NCBI GenBank assembly: GCA_020310875.1
Contig: CM035406.1
Coordinates: forward strand, 229,280,012-229,344,011
Source of the DNA: Ceratopteris richardii
Taxonomy: Eukaryota; Streptophyta; Polypodiopsida; Polypodiales; Pteridaceae
DNA: 64,000 bases
Direction: 5' to 3'
The notes under the pieces are model-generated. The model was not told the DNA's origin. It worked only from the letters and a program-made list of their open reading frames with translations, and searched no databases. This document shows, in pieces, positions 1-12,688 of this stretch. A program made the position numbers and the translations under genes. How positions within the stretch are numbered: position 1 is the first letter of the stretch; the number at the start of each line of letters is the position of its first letter.

Positions 1-3000
1 AAAGGATAAGAAGAAGAATATCAAAGGAATGCAATAAGAAAATGAAGATGAAGGTACAACTAGCCAAGCCAACTTCCTAAGAGGAAGAGGAAGTGGCAAA
101 GGTAGAGGAAGAGCCAGGAGTAATAAAGATGGAGTTAAAGCTTGCTGGATTTGTGGTAAGACAAATCACTTAGCTAATGATTGTTGGCATAATATTCAGA
201 AAAATGGTGGATATAATCAAAATTTTAATTCAAGAGGAAGAGGTGGCAAGAATCAAAGAGGTAATTTTAGAGGTAGAGGTAGTAGAGGTTACTTTGGAAG
301 AAATGCAGGTAGAGGATTCCAAAGTCAACAATACAACAATACCTATTATAATTATGCTTCAGTTTAGAAGGAGGATTCAACATTGATAATGAATGCAACT
401 TGTGAAAGGCAAAGTGAAGACCAAAGAGTCTTCTACATTGACTCAGGGTGTAGCAATCACCTGAGTGGCAACATAGCTTTGATGACTGATTTGGAGAATA
501 AGGTAACTAATCATGTAGTTCAAACAAGTGACAATACAAAGCATAATGTGAAGTCAATTGGATCAGTGAAGGCAAAGGATGGTAGTACTCTCTTGAGTAA
601 GGTTTTGTATGTTCCTACAATTCCTAAGAATCTGATAAGTGTAGGACAAATTGTTGAACAAGGTTATGAAGTTAGGTTCACTAATGAAGGAGTGTTTGTG
701 GAAGACCCTAGCAATGGTTATAAAAAAATTGTTTCAGGAAAGAAAGAAGGAAGATTGTTCACATTGAAGATCCAAGGTAATGTTGGTCATGCCTTGTTCA
801 CTTATGGAGGACATAAGATCTCTGAGTTAGATCTTTGGCACAAGAGGCTTGGACACTTTAATGAAAGAGGTATCAAAGATATGGTTAACAATGGTTTAGT
901 GCTTGGGTTGCCTAATGTTGCAGCTCAACATATGACATATAGATGTGAAGCATGTCAATTAGGTAAGGCTCATAAGCAATCTTATTCCAAGCATGGTTTT
1001 ATGTATTCAGAGAAGCTTGAATTGGTACACACAGATGTGTGGGGACCATCAAAGGATTTCAGTATCAATGGCTCAAGGTATTATGTGATTTATGTTGATG
1101 ATGCTACAAGATGGATCACTATATATGTGATCAAAGATAAATCAAAGCTACTCAATACATTCAAACATTATCATGTGTATGCAGAGAGAATTACAGGTCA
1201 TAAGTTGAAGAGACTAAGGTCAGATGGAGCGGGAGAGTATTTCTCTAATGAATTCAGTGATTACTTATGGAAAGCAGGTATAAAGAGAGAGGTTACTTGT
1301 AGGTACTCTCCTCAACAAAATGGTGTAGCAGAAAGGAGGAATAGAACTCTTGTTGAGTTTGCAAGATCCATGATGAAGGAGAAAAATTACCCAAATTATT
1401 TGTGGGTTGAGGCTGTGAATACAGCTACTTATTTGGTCAATAGATTACCATGTAAAGCTTTGCAGGGTATGACACCATATGAGGCATGGTGGGGTAAGAG
1501 ACCTACTTTAGATCATTGCAAAGTATTTGGATGTTTGGCATATGCATATGTGCCATCACAATTGAGGCATAAATTGGAGCCTAAAGCTGAAAAATATGTG
1601 TTTATTGGATATGATGATAAGCAAATGGGATATAGGTTGTGGAGTCCATCCACAAAACAATTCCTAGTGTCTAAGGATGTTACATTTGATGAGCAAGGTC
1701 TTGGTATGCAGGTACAATAAATATTTATGTAGGTGATGAAGAAATTGTGGATCAAAAGAAAGGTAAATCAAAGGTTCAGATATTTGATGAAGAGAAGAAC
1801 AATGAAGTACAAGTTGAAATAGAAGAAGTGCCAAGGTTTGATCCAGAATGTGAAGAACCAGAAACCTCAAGAAGTGGAGAACTCAGAAGGTCAACAAGAC
1901 ACAAATGGCAACCTACAAGGTATAGCTATGACACTTCTTTTTTGGCTACCAAAGATTATGCTTATATGGTAAAGGAAGATGAAGATCCCTCTACATATGA
2001 AGAGGCAAAAGGTAAGGAAAATTGGGAGAAAGCTATACAAGAAGAGTATGATGCATTGATGGCAAATGAGAATTGGGATTTGGTTCCTAAACCAAATAGT
2101 CAGAAGATCATTGGGTGCAAATGGGTCTACAAGACAAAGAGGTATGCAGATGGAAGTGTGTCTAGGTATAAAGCTAGACTTGTTGTGAAAGGTTTTGCTC
2201 AGACATATGGTGTAGACTATGATGAGACCTATAGTCCTGTGGCAAAGATGACAACCATCAGGACACTCATAGCTATTGCTGCATGTAAAGGTAGGAAATT
2301 ATGTCAATTAGATGTGAAGAATGCTTTTTTAAATGGTTATATTTCACATGATGTTTTCATGGAGCAACAACAAGGATTCAGAGATGAGAAGTATCCAGAG
2401 TATGTATGTAAGCTCAAGAGAGCTTTGTATGGTTTGAAGCAGGCCCCAAGGGCATGGAATTATAGACTTGTGAAGTTCTTGAAAGAACTAGGATTCCAAG
2501 TATCAAAGGAAGATAGTAGCTTGCTTGTTAAAGAAAGTGATGATGGGTTCATTTACATGTGCATATATGTTGGTGATATCAGTGGGAGTATTATCTCAAT
2601 TCATGCATTGCCCTAGGAAAGAACATTGGTTTGCAGGACAAAGAGTGTTGAGGTACATTAAGGGTACACTCAAAGAAGGTTTGTATTATGGTTTTACATC
2701 AGATACAAACATCAAGATATATAGTGATGGAGATTGGGCAGGTAATCCAGATGATAGGAGATCAACATCTGGATACTTGTGTTATGTGGGAGATAAGTTA
2801 ATTTCATGGTGTTCAAAGAAGCAACACACAGTTGCCTTGTCATCTACAGAAGCAGAGTATAAAGGTATGGTGGAAGCTGCAAAGGAAGTGATATGGCTTA
2901 AGACTCTGATGAAGAGTTTTGATATCATTCAGAGTACACCCACTATTCATGGAGATAACATGAGTTCATTGTATCTAGCTGCTAATCCTGTTTTTCATGC

Positions 3001-3196
3001 CAGGACCAAACACATTGAAATTCAGTATCACTTTCTAAGAGAGAAAGTGATGGATAAAGAGATTGGAGTCATACATACTTCAACAAAAGATCAGATAGCT
3101 GATATGCTAACCAAGAGCTTGGATGGACCAAAGTTACAGAGATTCAAAGACATGGTAGACATAAAGAAGATAGAGAAAACCTCAATTGATGATTGA
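1..3196 (+). pseudogene. Copia-A1 gag-pol remnant
   Basis: Retrotransposon polyprotein fossil. A CCHC zinc knuckle (CWICGKTNHLANDC) lies at 143-184 and is followed by a Gly/Arg-rich stretch to about 370. The aspartic protease motif DSGCSNH is near 440, the GAG-pre-integrase motif LWHKRLGHFN near 835, and the integrase core (HTDVWGP, then SPQQNGVAERRNR) spans about 1,030-1,420. Reverse transcriptase ([31 protein letters not shown]) covers about 1,990-2,580 and RNase H (DWAGNPDDRRSTSGYL, STEAEY) about 2,700-3,130. The stop codon overlaps the polypurine tract. Domain order proves copia, not gypsy. The copy is broken by a few changes and is not expected to be active. Confidence 0.9.
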
Positions 3197-3203
3197 GGGG
3201 GAG
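3195..3203 (+). promoter_or_regulatory. Polypurine tract of Copia-A1
   Basis: The purine run GAGGGGGAG directly precedes the TGTTG start of the 3' LTR. This is the expected primer site for plus-strand DNA synthesis. The same tract is seen before the LTR of Copia-A2 (27,211-27,219). Confidence 0.8.
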
Positions 3204-3204
3204 C

Positions 3205-4230
3205 TGTTGCTGTAGAGCAATCAAAAATTGATGTTTTGATGAAGATTTGAAGCCAAGTACTGAAGAAAAGATCAAGATATGAAGCATGAAGGAAGTGCAT
3301 ATCCAGAAGATGAAGATGTGTACACATATGTACATTAATTCAGAGATATTTTACTTATACTTTTGTATAGTCAGGAGCTTGTAAATATTTACCTATATAT
3401 ACAAGGAAAAATGTCGGGGCAAATATGAGAGAGTGCAGAATACAAGAATCCAGAAGAATTAGAAGTAATTAGACTCTTGAGAAGCATGAAGATTAGCTCT
3501 CTCATCCGGATGTAAAAGTTCTCTACTAATGAAGAAAAATTACGCCCGCAGTTTCTGTATTTTCTCCTTGTGTGCTTGATCATTTCAAGAATCCTTTTGT
3601 AGATATCTAATTCCATATTATTTAATGAGTCTATGGTTAAATTTTGAGAGCCTAATTGTAAACAGGCTATGAGAATTATGAGTAGGAACATTCATATGTG
3701 AAGAAGTGTTCACTATTTTTTGAAACAGGCGCAAAATTCGATGTTAATGTTTTGGTCAGTTCTCCTTCCACAATGTAAATTTTTTAGCACGCAAGTACTC
3801 AATCTTTAAGTTGGAAGGTAAGCTATCTATGGCTAAAAGCATTTGTATAAATGGGTTCTAGATTGAGAGAACCAAGTGTTAGAAGTTACAAGTGTCTGAA
3901 TCGACTTCTCACAAGAATAGTTTTAGACATAGGTGACTTGTTAAGTTCATTTCTCAAGATCTACTGAATTTTTTGAAGTGATTTAACTTTGAGGAGGTGT
4001 GCAAACTATAGGCAACACCTTGTGCAAAGTTTTATAAAAAACTTTACACATTTGATAAGTCAATGAGAGAGATATATGCAGCAGACTTTCTGTAGAGCCT
4101 TCTTCTTCACAGTTTATCCAAAATTTTTATTGTGCCTACAAATTAGTGAAGGTTTTTTAGTTACTCTTGATATAGAGGTGCTCTAAATTCAAGAGTAGCT
4201 TGTTCTCTTGGAGATTAACATTCTCCATCA
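3205..4230 (+). repeat. 3' LTR of Copia-A1
   Basis: The LTR starts TGTTGCTGTAGAGC and ends CTCCATCA, about 1,026 bases. A TATA-like box (CTATATATACAAG) lies near 3,393-3,405, which puts the U3/R boundary roughly 220 bases in. It aligns along its length with the A2 LTR at 27,221-28,236 with many scattered differences, so the two copies are not recent sisters. Confidence 0.85.
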
Positions 4231-7200
4231 ATCATATCATAAAGAACTATCCAAAACTGGTTGCTAAAGAGGCAAAGAAGAAAGAGGCTCGAATGGTTGT
4301 TGCAGAGGCCTCTACACCCAAAACAGAGTCTGCTAATCTTGTGCAAGAAGAAGAATGGGTGTTTACTACTATCTGCAGTTTTGAGCCATCTTCTCATGAG
4401 CAGTGCATGTCTGCAGTAGACTCAAATGTTTGGTATTTTGACAGTGGGGCGACCAAACATATTACCTTGCAGCATAGTTTCTTCTCTTCACTCGAGCCTG
4501 CCCCTACAGGGAATACTATTATATGCGCCAACAACTCCTCTTATCCTGTTATGGGAGTTGGTAAGATCATTTTGACTACTGCTGATGGTAGTTTTTTCAC
4601 TTTGTTAGATGCTTTATTTGTGCCAGGGATCAAGAAGAACCTGTTATCAGTTTCTGCATTAGCCAAGATTGGCTTGCTTGTAAGATTTGTTGATGATAGG
4701 TGTGCAGTTCATGATCTGTCAAATGGCGATGTGATTATTGCTTCTGGCATTTTATGTCATGGGCTCTATAAGCTCATAGACTATGAAAGATCTGTAAATG
4801 ATTTGGCATGTGCGGTAAATGATTTTCAGGCTATGTTAGATGCAAAGCTTTGGCATGCACGCTTTGGTCATCTGAATTTTGCTAGTTTGTTATGCCTGTA
4901 GAAATCTAAAATGGTGTCCTATTTGCCCAAACTTGAGGCACTTGGAAAACATGTTTGTGAAGGCTGTATTTTGGGCAAAATGAAGCGTTCATCCTTTCCA
5001 AAAGATGGTTCGGTTCAGGCTACTCAGAAATTGCAGCTTGTACATAGTGATGTCTGTGGTCCTATGCAGACACCTTCTTTTGGGAATTATCTTTACTTTG
5101 TGACTTTCATCGATGATTTTTCCAAGCATGCATGGGTATATCTATTGAAGTAAAAGTCCGGTGTTCATGTGCTTTAAATAGTTTTTGGTTTTGGCTGAAA
5201 ATCTGTCAGCATGTAAAATGGGCACCCTCCGTTTTGATCGAGGGTGAGAATATATGTCTTCTGATTTTAATGCATTTCTGGCTGAACATGGGATAAAACA
5301 CCAGTGTACAGTGCCGTATACACCTCAACAGAATGGAGTTGCTGAACGAAAGAACAGGTCACTCATGGAGATGGTGAGGTGTATGGTCAAGAGTCAGGCT
5401 TTACCACATAGTTTCTGGCTTGAGGTTGTCATGTGTGCAGCATATGTACTAAACAGGTGTCCCACTAAAGCGCTGTAGTCTATCACTCCATATGAGGCTT
5501 GGCATGATCGCAAGCAATCCGTTGCTCATCTGCGTGTTTTTGGTTGTTTGGCATATGCATTAGTGCCTAAACAACATCGCAGAAATTTGGATGACAAAGT
5601 TATAAAATGTATTTTGTTGGGTAGAGTTCCGAAAGTAAAGGCTATTGTCTGTATCATCCATAGACTAAACGGATTCTGGTTAGCCTTGATGTTGTTTTTG
5701 TGGAAGATGCTATTCAACCATTGCTTTCATGTACTAAGGAGACATCTGTTAGCTCCAAAGACATGTATGATACTGTGATACCTCTTTTTACAGGTGGAGA
5801 GTCTAGTGTTGGTCCCAATGAGGGAACTTCGCAACCTTTGCAGGTTTCATGTGATGATGCAGATCATTCCATTTCTGATGCAGATTTACATGATGCACTA
5901 GTTGATGAGAGAGCTGATATTGAGCAGGCAAAAACCATGCAAAAATGGCTGGTGCAAACTTTGCGTGATAGCAAATTAGATGCACCTTTGTCATATCGTA
6001 CTTGTTCAGGCTCTCATAGTGCCTCTTTTGCATCAGATTGCTAGGTTATGGCTGCATCTAGTCTCTGTGATGAAAATGAGCCTGTTTCGTTTGATGAAGC
6101 ACAAAATTCAAAAAATTGGATGGCTGCTATGCAATCTGAATATGATGCTATAATGAAGAATGGTACTTGGTCTTTATGTGACTTGCCTCCTGGCAAGAAG
6201 GCCATTGGCACTAAGTGGGTATACAAGTTGAAGCATAAACCGGATGGTACAATTGACAGGTATAAGGCTAGGCTTGTTGCAAAGGGTTATGCACAGGAAA
6301 GAGGCATTGATTTTGATGAGACCTTCGCACCTACATGTCGTATGACTATAGTTCAAAGTATCTGTGCACTTGCAACTCATCATGGTTGGAATGTACATCA
6401 GTTGGACATTAAAACAGCATTTTTGAATGGTGACTTGTATGAACAAGTGTATGTTTTTCAGCCCCGTCGCTTTGTGTAGAAAGGGCATGAAAACCAGGTG
6501 TGCAGGTTAAAGAAGGCATTATATGGTTTAAAGCAAGCACCACGTGCTTGGTATGAGAAATGCCTATTTGATTGCACATGGTTTTGAGAATAGTCCAACT
6601 GAAAGCACCTTATATGTTAAGCGTGCTAATAATGTGCTTCTGATCATTGTTGTCTATGTTGACGACATGGTGCTCATTGGTCCTATTGAGAAGCATGTTG
6701 GTGATTTTAAGGCTGATTTGCATGCCTCACTTAAGATGTCTGATTTGGGGCATTTGCATCACTATTTGGGCATTCAGTTTATGCAAGTTGATGGTGGAAT
6801 CGCTTTGTGTCAAATGAAATATATTGACACATTATTGCAACATTTTGGCCTTGAAGACTATAAGACTATTGCCAATCCTATGAAGACAGGTTTATGATGG
6901 AGTCTTCATGATGCTGGAGATGCATTTGATGCTATTCTCTATCAGTAGGCTATTGGATGCTTGATTTACTTATGCATTACTCGGCCAGATATTCACTTTC
7001 CTATCTCACAGATGAGCAGGTTTATGCATTGCCCAGGAGTCAAGCATTGGCAGGCAGTTATGCACATCTTTCGCTATTTGAGTGGGACTCAGCTACTTGG
7101 GTTGTTTTATCCCAAGGGGGGATCACTACCACCAGATTTGCATGCTTTTTCTCAATCTGATTGTGTTGGTTGCTATGACACTCGTGTGTCCACTAGTGGC

Positions 7201-7305
7201 TTTTGCTTCATGCTTGGTAGCACATGTATATCTTGGTTGAGCAAGAATCAGCCTACTGTGGCCACTTCCAGTTGTGAGGCTGAGTATAGGTAGCTTTCAC
7301 AACAG
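4231..7305 (+). pseudogene. Copia-B1 gag-pol remnant, first block
   Basis: The block begins inside the gag zinc-knuckle region (IIKNYPKLVAKEAKKKEA). The protease motif FDSGATKH is near 4,438, the GAG-pre-integrase region (LWHARFGHLN ... CEGCILGKM) at about 4,845-4,990, and integrase (LVHSDVCGPM, YTPQQNGVAERKNR) at about 5,035-5,470. Reverse transcriptase (KWVYKLKHKPDGT, DIKTAFLNGDL, VYVDDMVL) lies at about 6,105-6,890 and RNase H starts near 7,100. The same family occurs four more times on the minus strand in this window (B2-B5). It is a fossil with many breaks. Confidence 0.87.
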
Positions 7306-9435
7306 TGTCATCGAGATTTTCTTTCCTCTCTCACTCATGAAGGCCTACAGGAAACACATTCGGTGAGGGTAGCCAGAATTCCTTGAGAAGTCCAAGATGC
7401 ATCAAGGATGTCAAAGGGAGTTCACATGCAGACTTTGGAAGAAATCGAGCAAATCTAGGGTAGCGGTCAAAGCTGGTCAAACTTTAGAAATTAGGGCAAA
7501 AACTTCAATGTCTGCAAATCACATGAAAACTCATATACTTGTAAAGCCTATCAAAGGCAGTCTATAGCCCGAATTTCACATGAAAATGGATTTTCTAGCA
7601 CATTGATATGCCATGTGCATTTTGTAAAGAATGTAATTTTTCCACTTAGACCCTACAAAATTTTGTATAGGAATTTTTGTTAGCCATATGGTTTGGCATG
7701 TATAAAGATCATATGTGGCTATATATTTATACAAAGTTTCAAGGCTATCAGAGCTTCCTAGACACCTTAATGCCACCTTGCAAGCTTCCAAATGTAGTCA
7801 AACTTGTACAAGGAAGATTCAGATGGGAGTTTTTTTTGCATATTCCTAAAGGAGGCATTTCAAAACATAGTCCTACAAACTTTTATCTTCATCAAAGGAT
7901 ATTTGAAGGGTCAAAGAGCACAAAATCCAATTTTCAAGGTCAACACACTTTTCTAGAATAAGAAAATTGAAGGCCTGAAGGGCTGCCATATGGCAAAATA
8001 TGATTGAACCATGTTGTACGGTCAAGATGAGCTCATATTCAAGGGTGGAGATGCACTAAAGCATAAAGGAAGGAGGATCCACGAGTTTTTTCATCAAAGA
8101 AGACTTTTTTGACAGTTAAAGATCAATAATGCAAAGTTTCTCCAAAAATAGTGGCTTATCTTATCCGAATTGATGTCAGCATTGATCCAACGGTCCAGAT
8201 CATCCCCAGATCCAATGGTGGAGAATGAAGGCGCCTAAATTTCACTCCTTTACACTAGATTTGATAGAAAGAACAATTCCAAGCCATTGATTTGATTAAT
8301 CAAATGTATGTAATCGAAAGTAGTGATCCTAGAGTTGAGAGTTGATTTCTCTAGATCCAAGGGCCCAAATTCATTAAAAAAACTATATAAACCCCCCTCC
8401 AAACTCCTAGAGCATCATTGTTAGGCATCCATAGGGCTCATGCTAGCTTACGGTTTCCTTAAGACGATCACCCTCGGTTGAGAGAGTGAGGATCCAAGGT
8501 GGGCTAGTATGAGTATAGTACCTAGTTTCAAATTTAAGTTAGAACTCCAATCTAGGATAGGCTCTTGAAACCAGCATCTCTATCTTGACTCACCCTGGGT
8601 GGAGCGTGTGAGTGAGTTAGAACTGGTTTTAATGAGTCTTAGACTTCTTTAGTTAGACATTATGAGCCTAGACATACATAGGGTCAATGAAGTGGAACTC
8701 ACCTTCTTACGTGTGACATTCGGTTGAATTGTCATGGTTTGAGGGTCCGAACTGCCTTTGATCAGTAGACTACTTAGCTTGACGTATCACGACCATCTTA
8801 TACATGTATCTTAATTCAAATCCTTTTAATTCATGTCACTTGTCACTTGTCTCTTGTCTCTCAGACTCTTAAGTATTTTTACATGTCTTCTATTTTCTTC
8901 TATGTGTGAGAAGGCTCCGCAGTATTGCATTGAACCAGTGAGGATGTTTCATTGAGCTTGTGATTAAACTCTATCATCATAATTCACTTGCATGCATATA
9001 ATCCATACATACCCATACATATTGATTAGTTTATGAAAGTGTATAAGAAGCTCCAATATTGGACCATTCTTCCTTTCCAAACTCATTTATGTGTAAGGAT
9101 TCCATCTATTCTCTTCATGCATACATATCATCCAAAGAAGACTATGCATATGGATTAGAATTAGGAAGTGTTTAAGAAGCTCCTTCAATGGACCATTCTT
9201 CCTTCCAAATTTGATTTGTGTGTATGGTTCTCTTTCATTTTTATCATTCATGTTCATCAATCTAACTTGCACTCCTACATTCCTATTCCCATAATCATTT
9301 CAACAGCTCTCTCTTCTCCATACTCCACATTAATTTCACTTTCATGTCCTTAAACCTTCCAACATTCATTAGCTTCATACTCCCTGTATATGCCACGACC
9401 GGACCCGATCCACTCGGATTGCGATCACCTCCACA
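7306..9435 (+). repeat. 5' LTR of Gypsy-G1
   Basis: About 2,130 bases, starting TGTCATCGAGATTTTC and ending GCGATCACCTCCACA. A TATA box (ACTATATAAACCCCC) near 8,383-8,391 places the transcription start roughly 1.1 kb in. Short open frames inside it recur in every copy of the LTR because the LTR is repeated; I do not call them genes. Confidence 0.9.
8384..8391 (+). promoter_or_regulatory. TATA box in Gypsy-G1 5' LTR
   Basis: TATATAAA followed by a C-run and the CATCATTG region. The same block occurs in the G2 LTR (near 14,164-14,171) and the G1 3' LTR (near 25,083-25,090). A degenerate form is seen in the solo LTR G3 on the minus strand near 34,963. Conserved position in all copies supports a Pol II core promoter. 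Confidence 0.65.
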
Positions 9436-9539
9436 TTTGAACCCGACGTGAAACGCTTCGTGGCATTTGCTTCTGATCTTGTTGGGAGGTTGTGATCCAT
9501 ATTTTTTTTATTCATATTTTTCATCCTCATCATATCATC

Positions 9540-11750
9540 GTCATCAGTCTTGAGTGTTGCACTGGATTTCTCACAGTATCCTGAACATCTTCGTCGTGAA
9601 GTAAACGCATTTGTGAGAGATCTAGAGCATCGTGCATCACTTGCTTATTCACATAAGATGGAGGAAGGATTCAAATCCCTTATTGTTGAGAAATAAGGCC
9701 AAAGAATAGTCTCTTCTATGTTGAGAGAGAAGGGAAAATTTAATGGCATCAACATCACAAGCTACTTAGATTTGTTTGAAGAGCAAGCTATGATTTTTGG
9801 TCTTCCCGAAGATCTTTTGATATCATTCTTTGAACGAATTGTTGATAGCTCTATCATAAACCGTGTCACTCAATATGATAGTCTTCCTTGGAGTGATTTT
9901 AGAAAGGAGATGCTCAAAGAATTCTATCTTGAAGATTATAGCCAACATAATCGAGATGGATTCTTACGATGGGTCAATTCTCCAAAGCCTAGTAGCTCTA
10001 TTACTCACTTACAAAATGAGTATATTAGATGCTATGAACAACTTCCTGATGAGGATAAGATAACTTTGGAACCTGATCTTGTGATCAATTTTCTTAAGCT
10101 TCTTCATCCTGAAACTCGTAGGGAAGTTGAACGACGATTAGAAGAGCCGGATAAGCGCTATGGTCTTACTGACAATTGGCAAAAAGTGCGTAAAGTAGTA
10201 GAGGCTGTAGCCCATAGACATCAAAGACAATCCATGCTTTATGAGCAAACTAGTCTTCCTCAAGCTAGCCTTCCACAAGCTAAGGAGCAAGTTAGAGAAC
10301 AATCCCATGCTATGCTTTTTGACTCTACTCCTATTCCTCAAATGATGGAGCCTACTCAAGGTTTTAAAGTAGAGCCAAATAAAAGTGTAGTTGAACAATC
10401 TCAAGTGGAAATTCTCACTAAGCAAATGGAAAGTCTTATTGCTACACAATCCAATTTGGCCAAGACTATAGATGCTTTACAATCTAATTACACCAAAACT
10501 TTCCAAAATCAAATGAGCCCAATGTCTTTTCAAGAGCCTAATCAACATGTTATAGCTACCAATCAAAATCCACAAGTAGCTCCTACTCAAGCATATCAAG
10601 TTCCTCCAATGCATAATCCTTCAATGCAAAATCCTCATCCTCATGTGCAAAATCCTCAAATGTATCAAAACATGTATCCTCAAGCTTCACAAATAGCTTT
10701 TCAAAATCCTCAAAATCATCAACCGTATAATATGGAAGCTCCTCTTGCACCGCAAGTACCACATGCTGATCCCCAAGCTCCTTAAATACATCAATGCCTT
10801 ATCAAAATCCTAATCATCCCATTCAAGCAATACCTTATCAACAAAATCCTCAAGTTCAAAATTTCCCACTACAAGTTAATCAAAATCCTCAAAATCAAAA
10901 TGGTTTTGTGTGTGGCCCTCGTAGGTGTCCTTGGTGTGATTCGTTAGAGCACTTTTTGAGAGATTGTGAACTATTGAAGGCTGCTCAAGAGCAACGACTA
11001 GTAATAGACATAGACAAGAAAATTTGACTATCGATCTAGGCTACCTTTGCAAGGAAATTATGGTAAGGGAGGAATGAAAAAACACTATGAAAATATAACC
11101 ATAACGGATGTAGGAACTAGAGGAGTGAAACTAGAAGGTCTTGATGAACAACAAGTGGAATCAAGTAAACCCACAAAGGAAGGTGATTTTTCCATAGAGG
11201 CTTTAGTAAGAGCACGAGATGAGATTAGGAGAATAACAGCTTGGGAATCACCAATAGAAGATCAATCTCTTATTTCTCACATATCCAATGCAGAAGAAAA
11301 ACGAAAAAGAGATGAAGCTGAGCCTGGTGAAAGAAGAGTGACACGAAAACAAACCTCAGAGGGAATAGAAACAATCATAGAGCAGGGAGAAATATCACAA
11401 TCTAAAGATAAAAAACAAGAATCACAACCCAATGAACAAAAACAAGAGGAGAAACAAAAAGGGAAGAAGACAAAGCAAAGAAAAACAGAACCAAAGCCTT
11501 TAGATAAACAAGAACAATCAAAACAAACTGAAGACCAAACACGAGAACATGAACAAAAGCAAGATCCTGAGCAAAAACAAAAGAAACCAAAGAGAAAACC
11601 TAAAGCCATCTTGATTTCAGAAATTGAGAGAAAAATAGATGCTATGGAGATTTTAGATGACATTTTGCTTAAGGGTCAAGTGACTATGTCTTTAGAAAAA
11701 GTTTTCTCTATTGCAAAGCCTGTTTTAAAGATAACTTTATCGCCCTAATT
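9540..11750 (+). pseudogene. Gypsy-G1 gag remnant
   Basis: A retrotransposon gag (capsid) domain at about 9,700-10,240 includes REKGKFNGINITSYLDLFEE, WSDFRKEMLKEFY and LHPETRREVERRLEEPD. A Gln/Pro/Asn-rich linker with repeated NPQ-type runs follows to about 10,910. A CCHC-like knuckle (CPWCDSLEHFLRDC) lies near 10,928-10,970. A highly charged Lys/Glu/Gln stretch fills about 11,280-11,620. The same gag is present in Gypsy-G2 (15,350-16,126), which helps fix the family. It is a fossil with a few breaks. Confidence 0.82.
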
Positions 11751-11786
11751 AAAAGGAAGAGGTTTCCGCTTAATCTAGATACTGAG

Positions 11787-12150
11787 ATGCAAGATTCTCT
11801 AGATCAAGATCAAGATATGAATGACACTTTAAACTTTGATGAATCTGATGAAGAGGACTTTGATGATGATGAAGTAAATGTTAATAAAAATTTCTTAGGA
11901 CCTATTCAATCTGACCATGAAAATCATGAAAAAAATCCTGAAAGTCACTTTAAAAGAAAATTTTGGTCTAGATGTACATCAGAGATGCATGTTAAAATAG
12001 GAAATGATAAGAACACTATCACTGTAAATGCATTAGTAGATTCCGACTCCGAAATCAATGTGATTTCAAGAGAAGTCTATGATAAGTTTCGATGGCCCAT
12101 AGATAAAGATTGTGGATTGTTACACTTATGTGTTCCTCGAGTAGCTTTGA
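11787..12150 (+). pseudogene. Gypsy-G1 protease remnant
   Basis: An acidic lead-in (SDEEDFDDDEVN) is followed by a retropepsin-like segment: VNALVDSDSEINVISREVYD matches the family pattern ALVDSGSEINVIS with the catalytic Asp present. The block stops where the Copia-C 5' LTR starts at 12,151. Placement between gag and integrase agrees with gypsy order. Confidence 0.7.
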
Positions 12151-12410
12151 TGTGAACCTTCTCCCTATACATGGGCACTTTTTACTCTAGTGCTGGCTAG
12201 AGGTTTTTTCCCCATGTTACCACATACTTGATACTCTCATATGTGGTGGTACTTTGTACTTAGGGATATTATTCAGCTCTTACTTCAGTTCAGTTCATCA
12301 ATCAATAGAGAGAGCTATTCTAGCCATCGTCTTCTCCGTGTGTCTTGCTGCGTTTGTGCTCCTTGTGTGTACTTCTCGTGTGTCTCTCGCACTTCTACAC
12401 ACACCCAACA
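12151..12410 (+). repeat. 5' LTR of Copia-C
   Basis: It starts TGTGAACCTTCTCCC and ends CACACACCCAACA, about 260 bases. The right limit is set by the primer site one base later, the left limit by the end of Gypsy-G1 protease sequence. No second LTR copy is present, so the left limit is less sure than the right. Confidence 0.75.
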
Positions 12411-12411
12411 G

Positions 12412-12423
12412 TGGTATCAGAGC
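12412..12423 (+). promoter_or_regulatory. tRNA-iMet primer binding site of Copia-C
   Basis: TGGTATCAGAGC, the standard plant copia sequence complementary to the 3' end of initiator-Met tRNA, one base after the LTR end. Confidence 0.9.
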
Positions 12424-12688
12424 AGGTTCAGCTTCTTATTAAGTTTTGGTTTTTCGCGTCGCGGTGTGTGTGCACTTTAACAGTGCAAATCGACTTCGGA
12501 GCATAGAATTGTGAATTTCAGCAGCCCGGAAACATTTCCATCAGGTGCGCTGGGGTTTCATCCCCATTTCGAAGCCATTCGTGCAGTTAGAATTACCATC
12601 AGAGTGACGGTTTGTGAGCTGAAATTTCAGCACTCATTTCAGCTTTCATCGAAGTGAAGATTTTGTCACATTCTTGTTCCTTAGTGAA

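Larger units (their letters stand above)
1..4230 (+). mobile_element. Copia-A1, Ty1/copia LTR retrotransposon, 5' part outside window
   Basis: This is a Ty1/copia fossil: gag with one zinc knuckle, then protease, integrase, reverse transcriptase and RNase H in copia order, a polypurine tract and a 3' LTR of about 1,026 bases. Its 5' LTR lies left of the window. The 3' LTR ends in CTCCATCA at 4,230, and from 4,231 the gag of another copia element (B1) begins within its zinc-knuckle region, so A1 appears to have inserted into B1. The LTR limits are supported by a second family member, A2 (LTR 27,221-28,236), with the same start (TGTTG) and end. The copy is broken, with a few breaks. Confidence 0.9.

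Noticed and set aside
7677-7961. A 94-codon open frame, recurring at 13,456-13,740
   Set aside because: It lies in the Gypsy-G LTR and recurs only because the LTR is repeated. No known domain, and the copies drift freely.
9087-9353. Overlapping 61-codon frames on both strands, seen in four LTR copies
   Set aside because: The same LTR sequence read four times. Overlap on opposite strands and lack of any domain argue against a gene.
9436-9460. tRNA-like T-arm sequence after the Gypsy-G LTR as a tRNA gene
   Set aside because: Only a T-arm-like stretch; no acceptor stem, D-arm or anticodon arm can be folded around it.
12241-12480. Open frame over the Copia-C LTR
   Set aside because: It spans LTR, primer site and leader, and so is not a gene.
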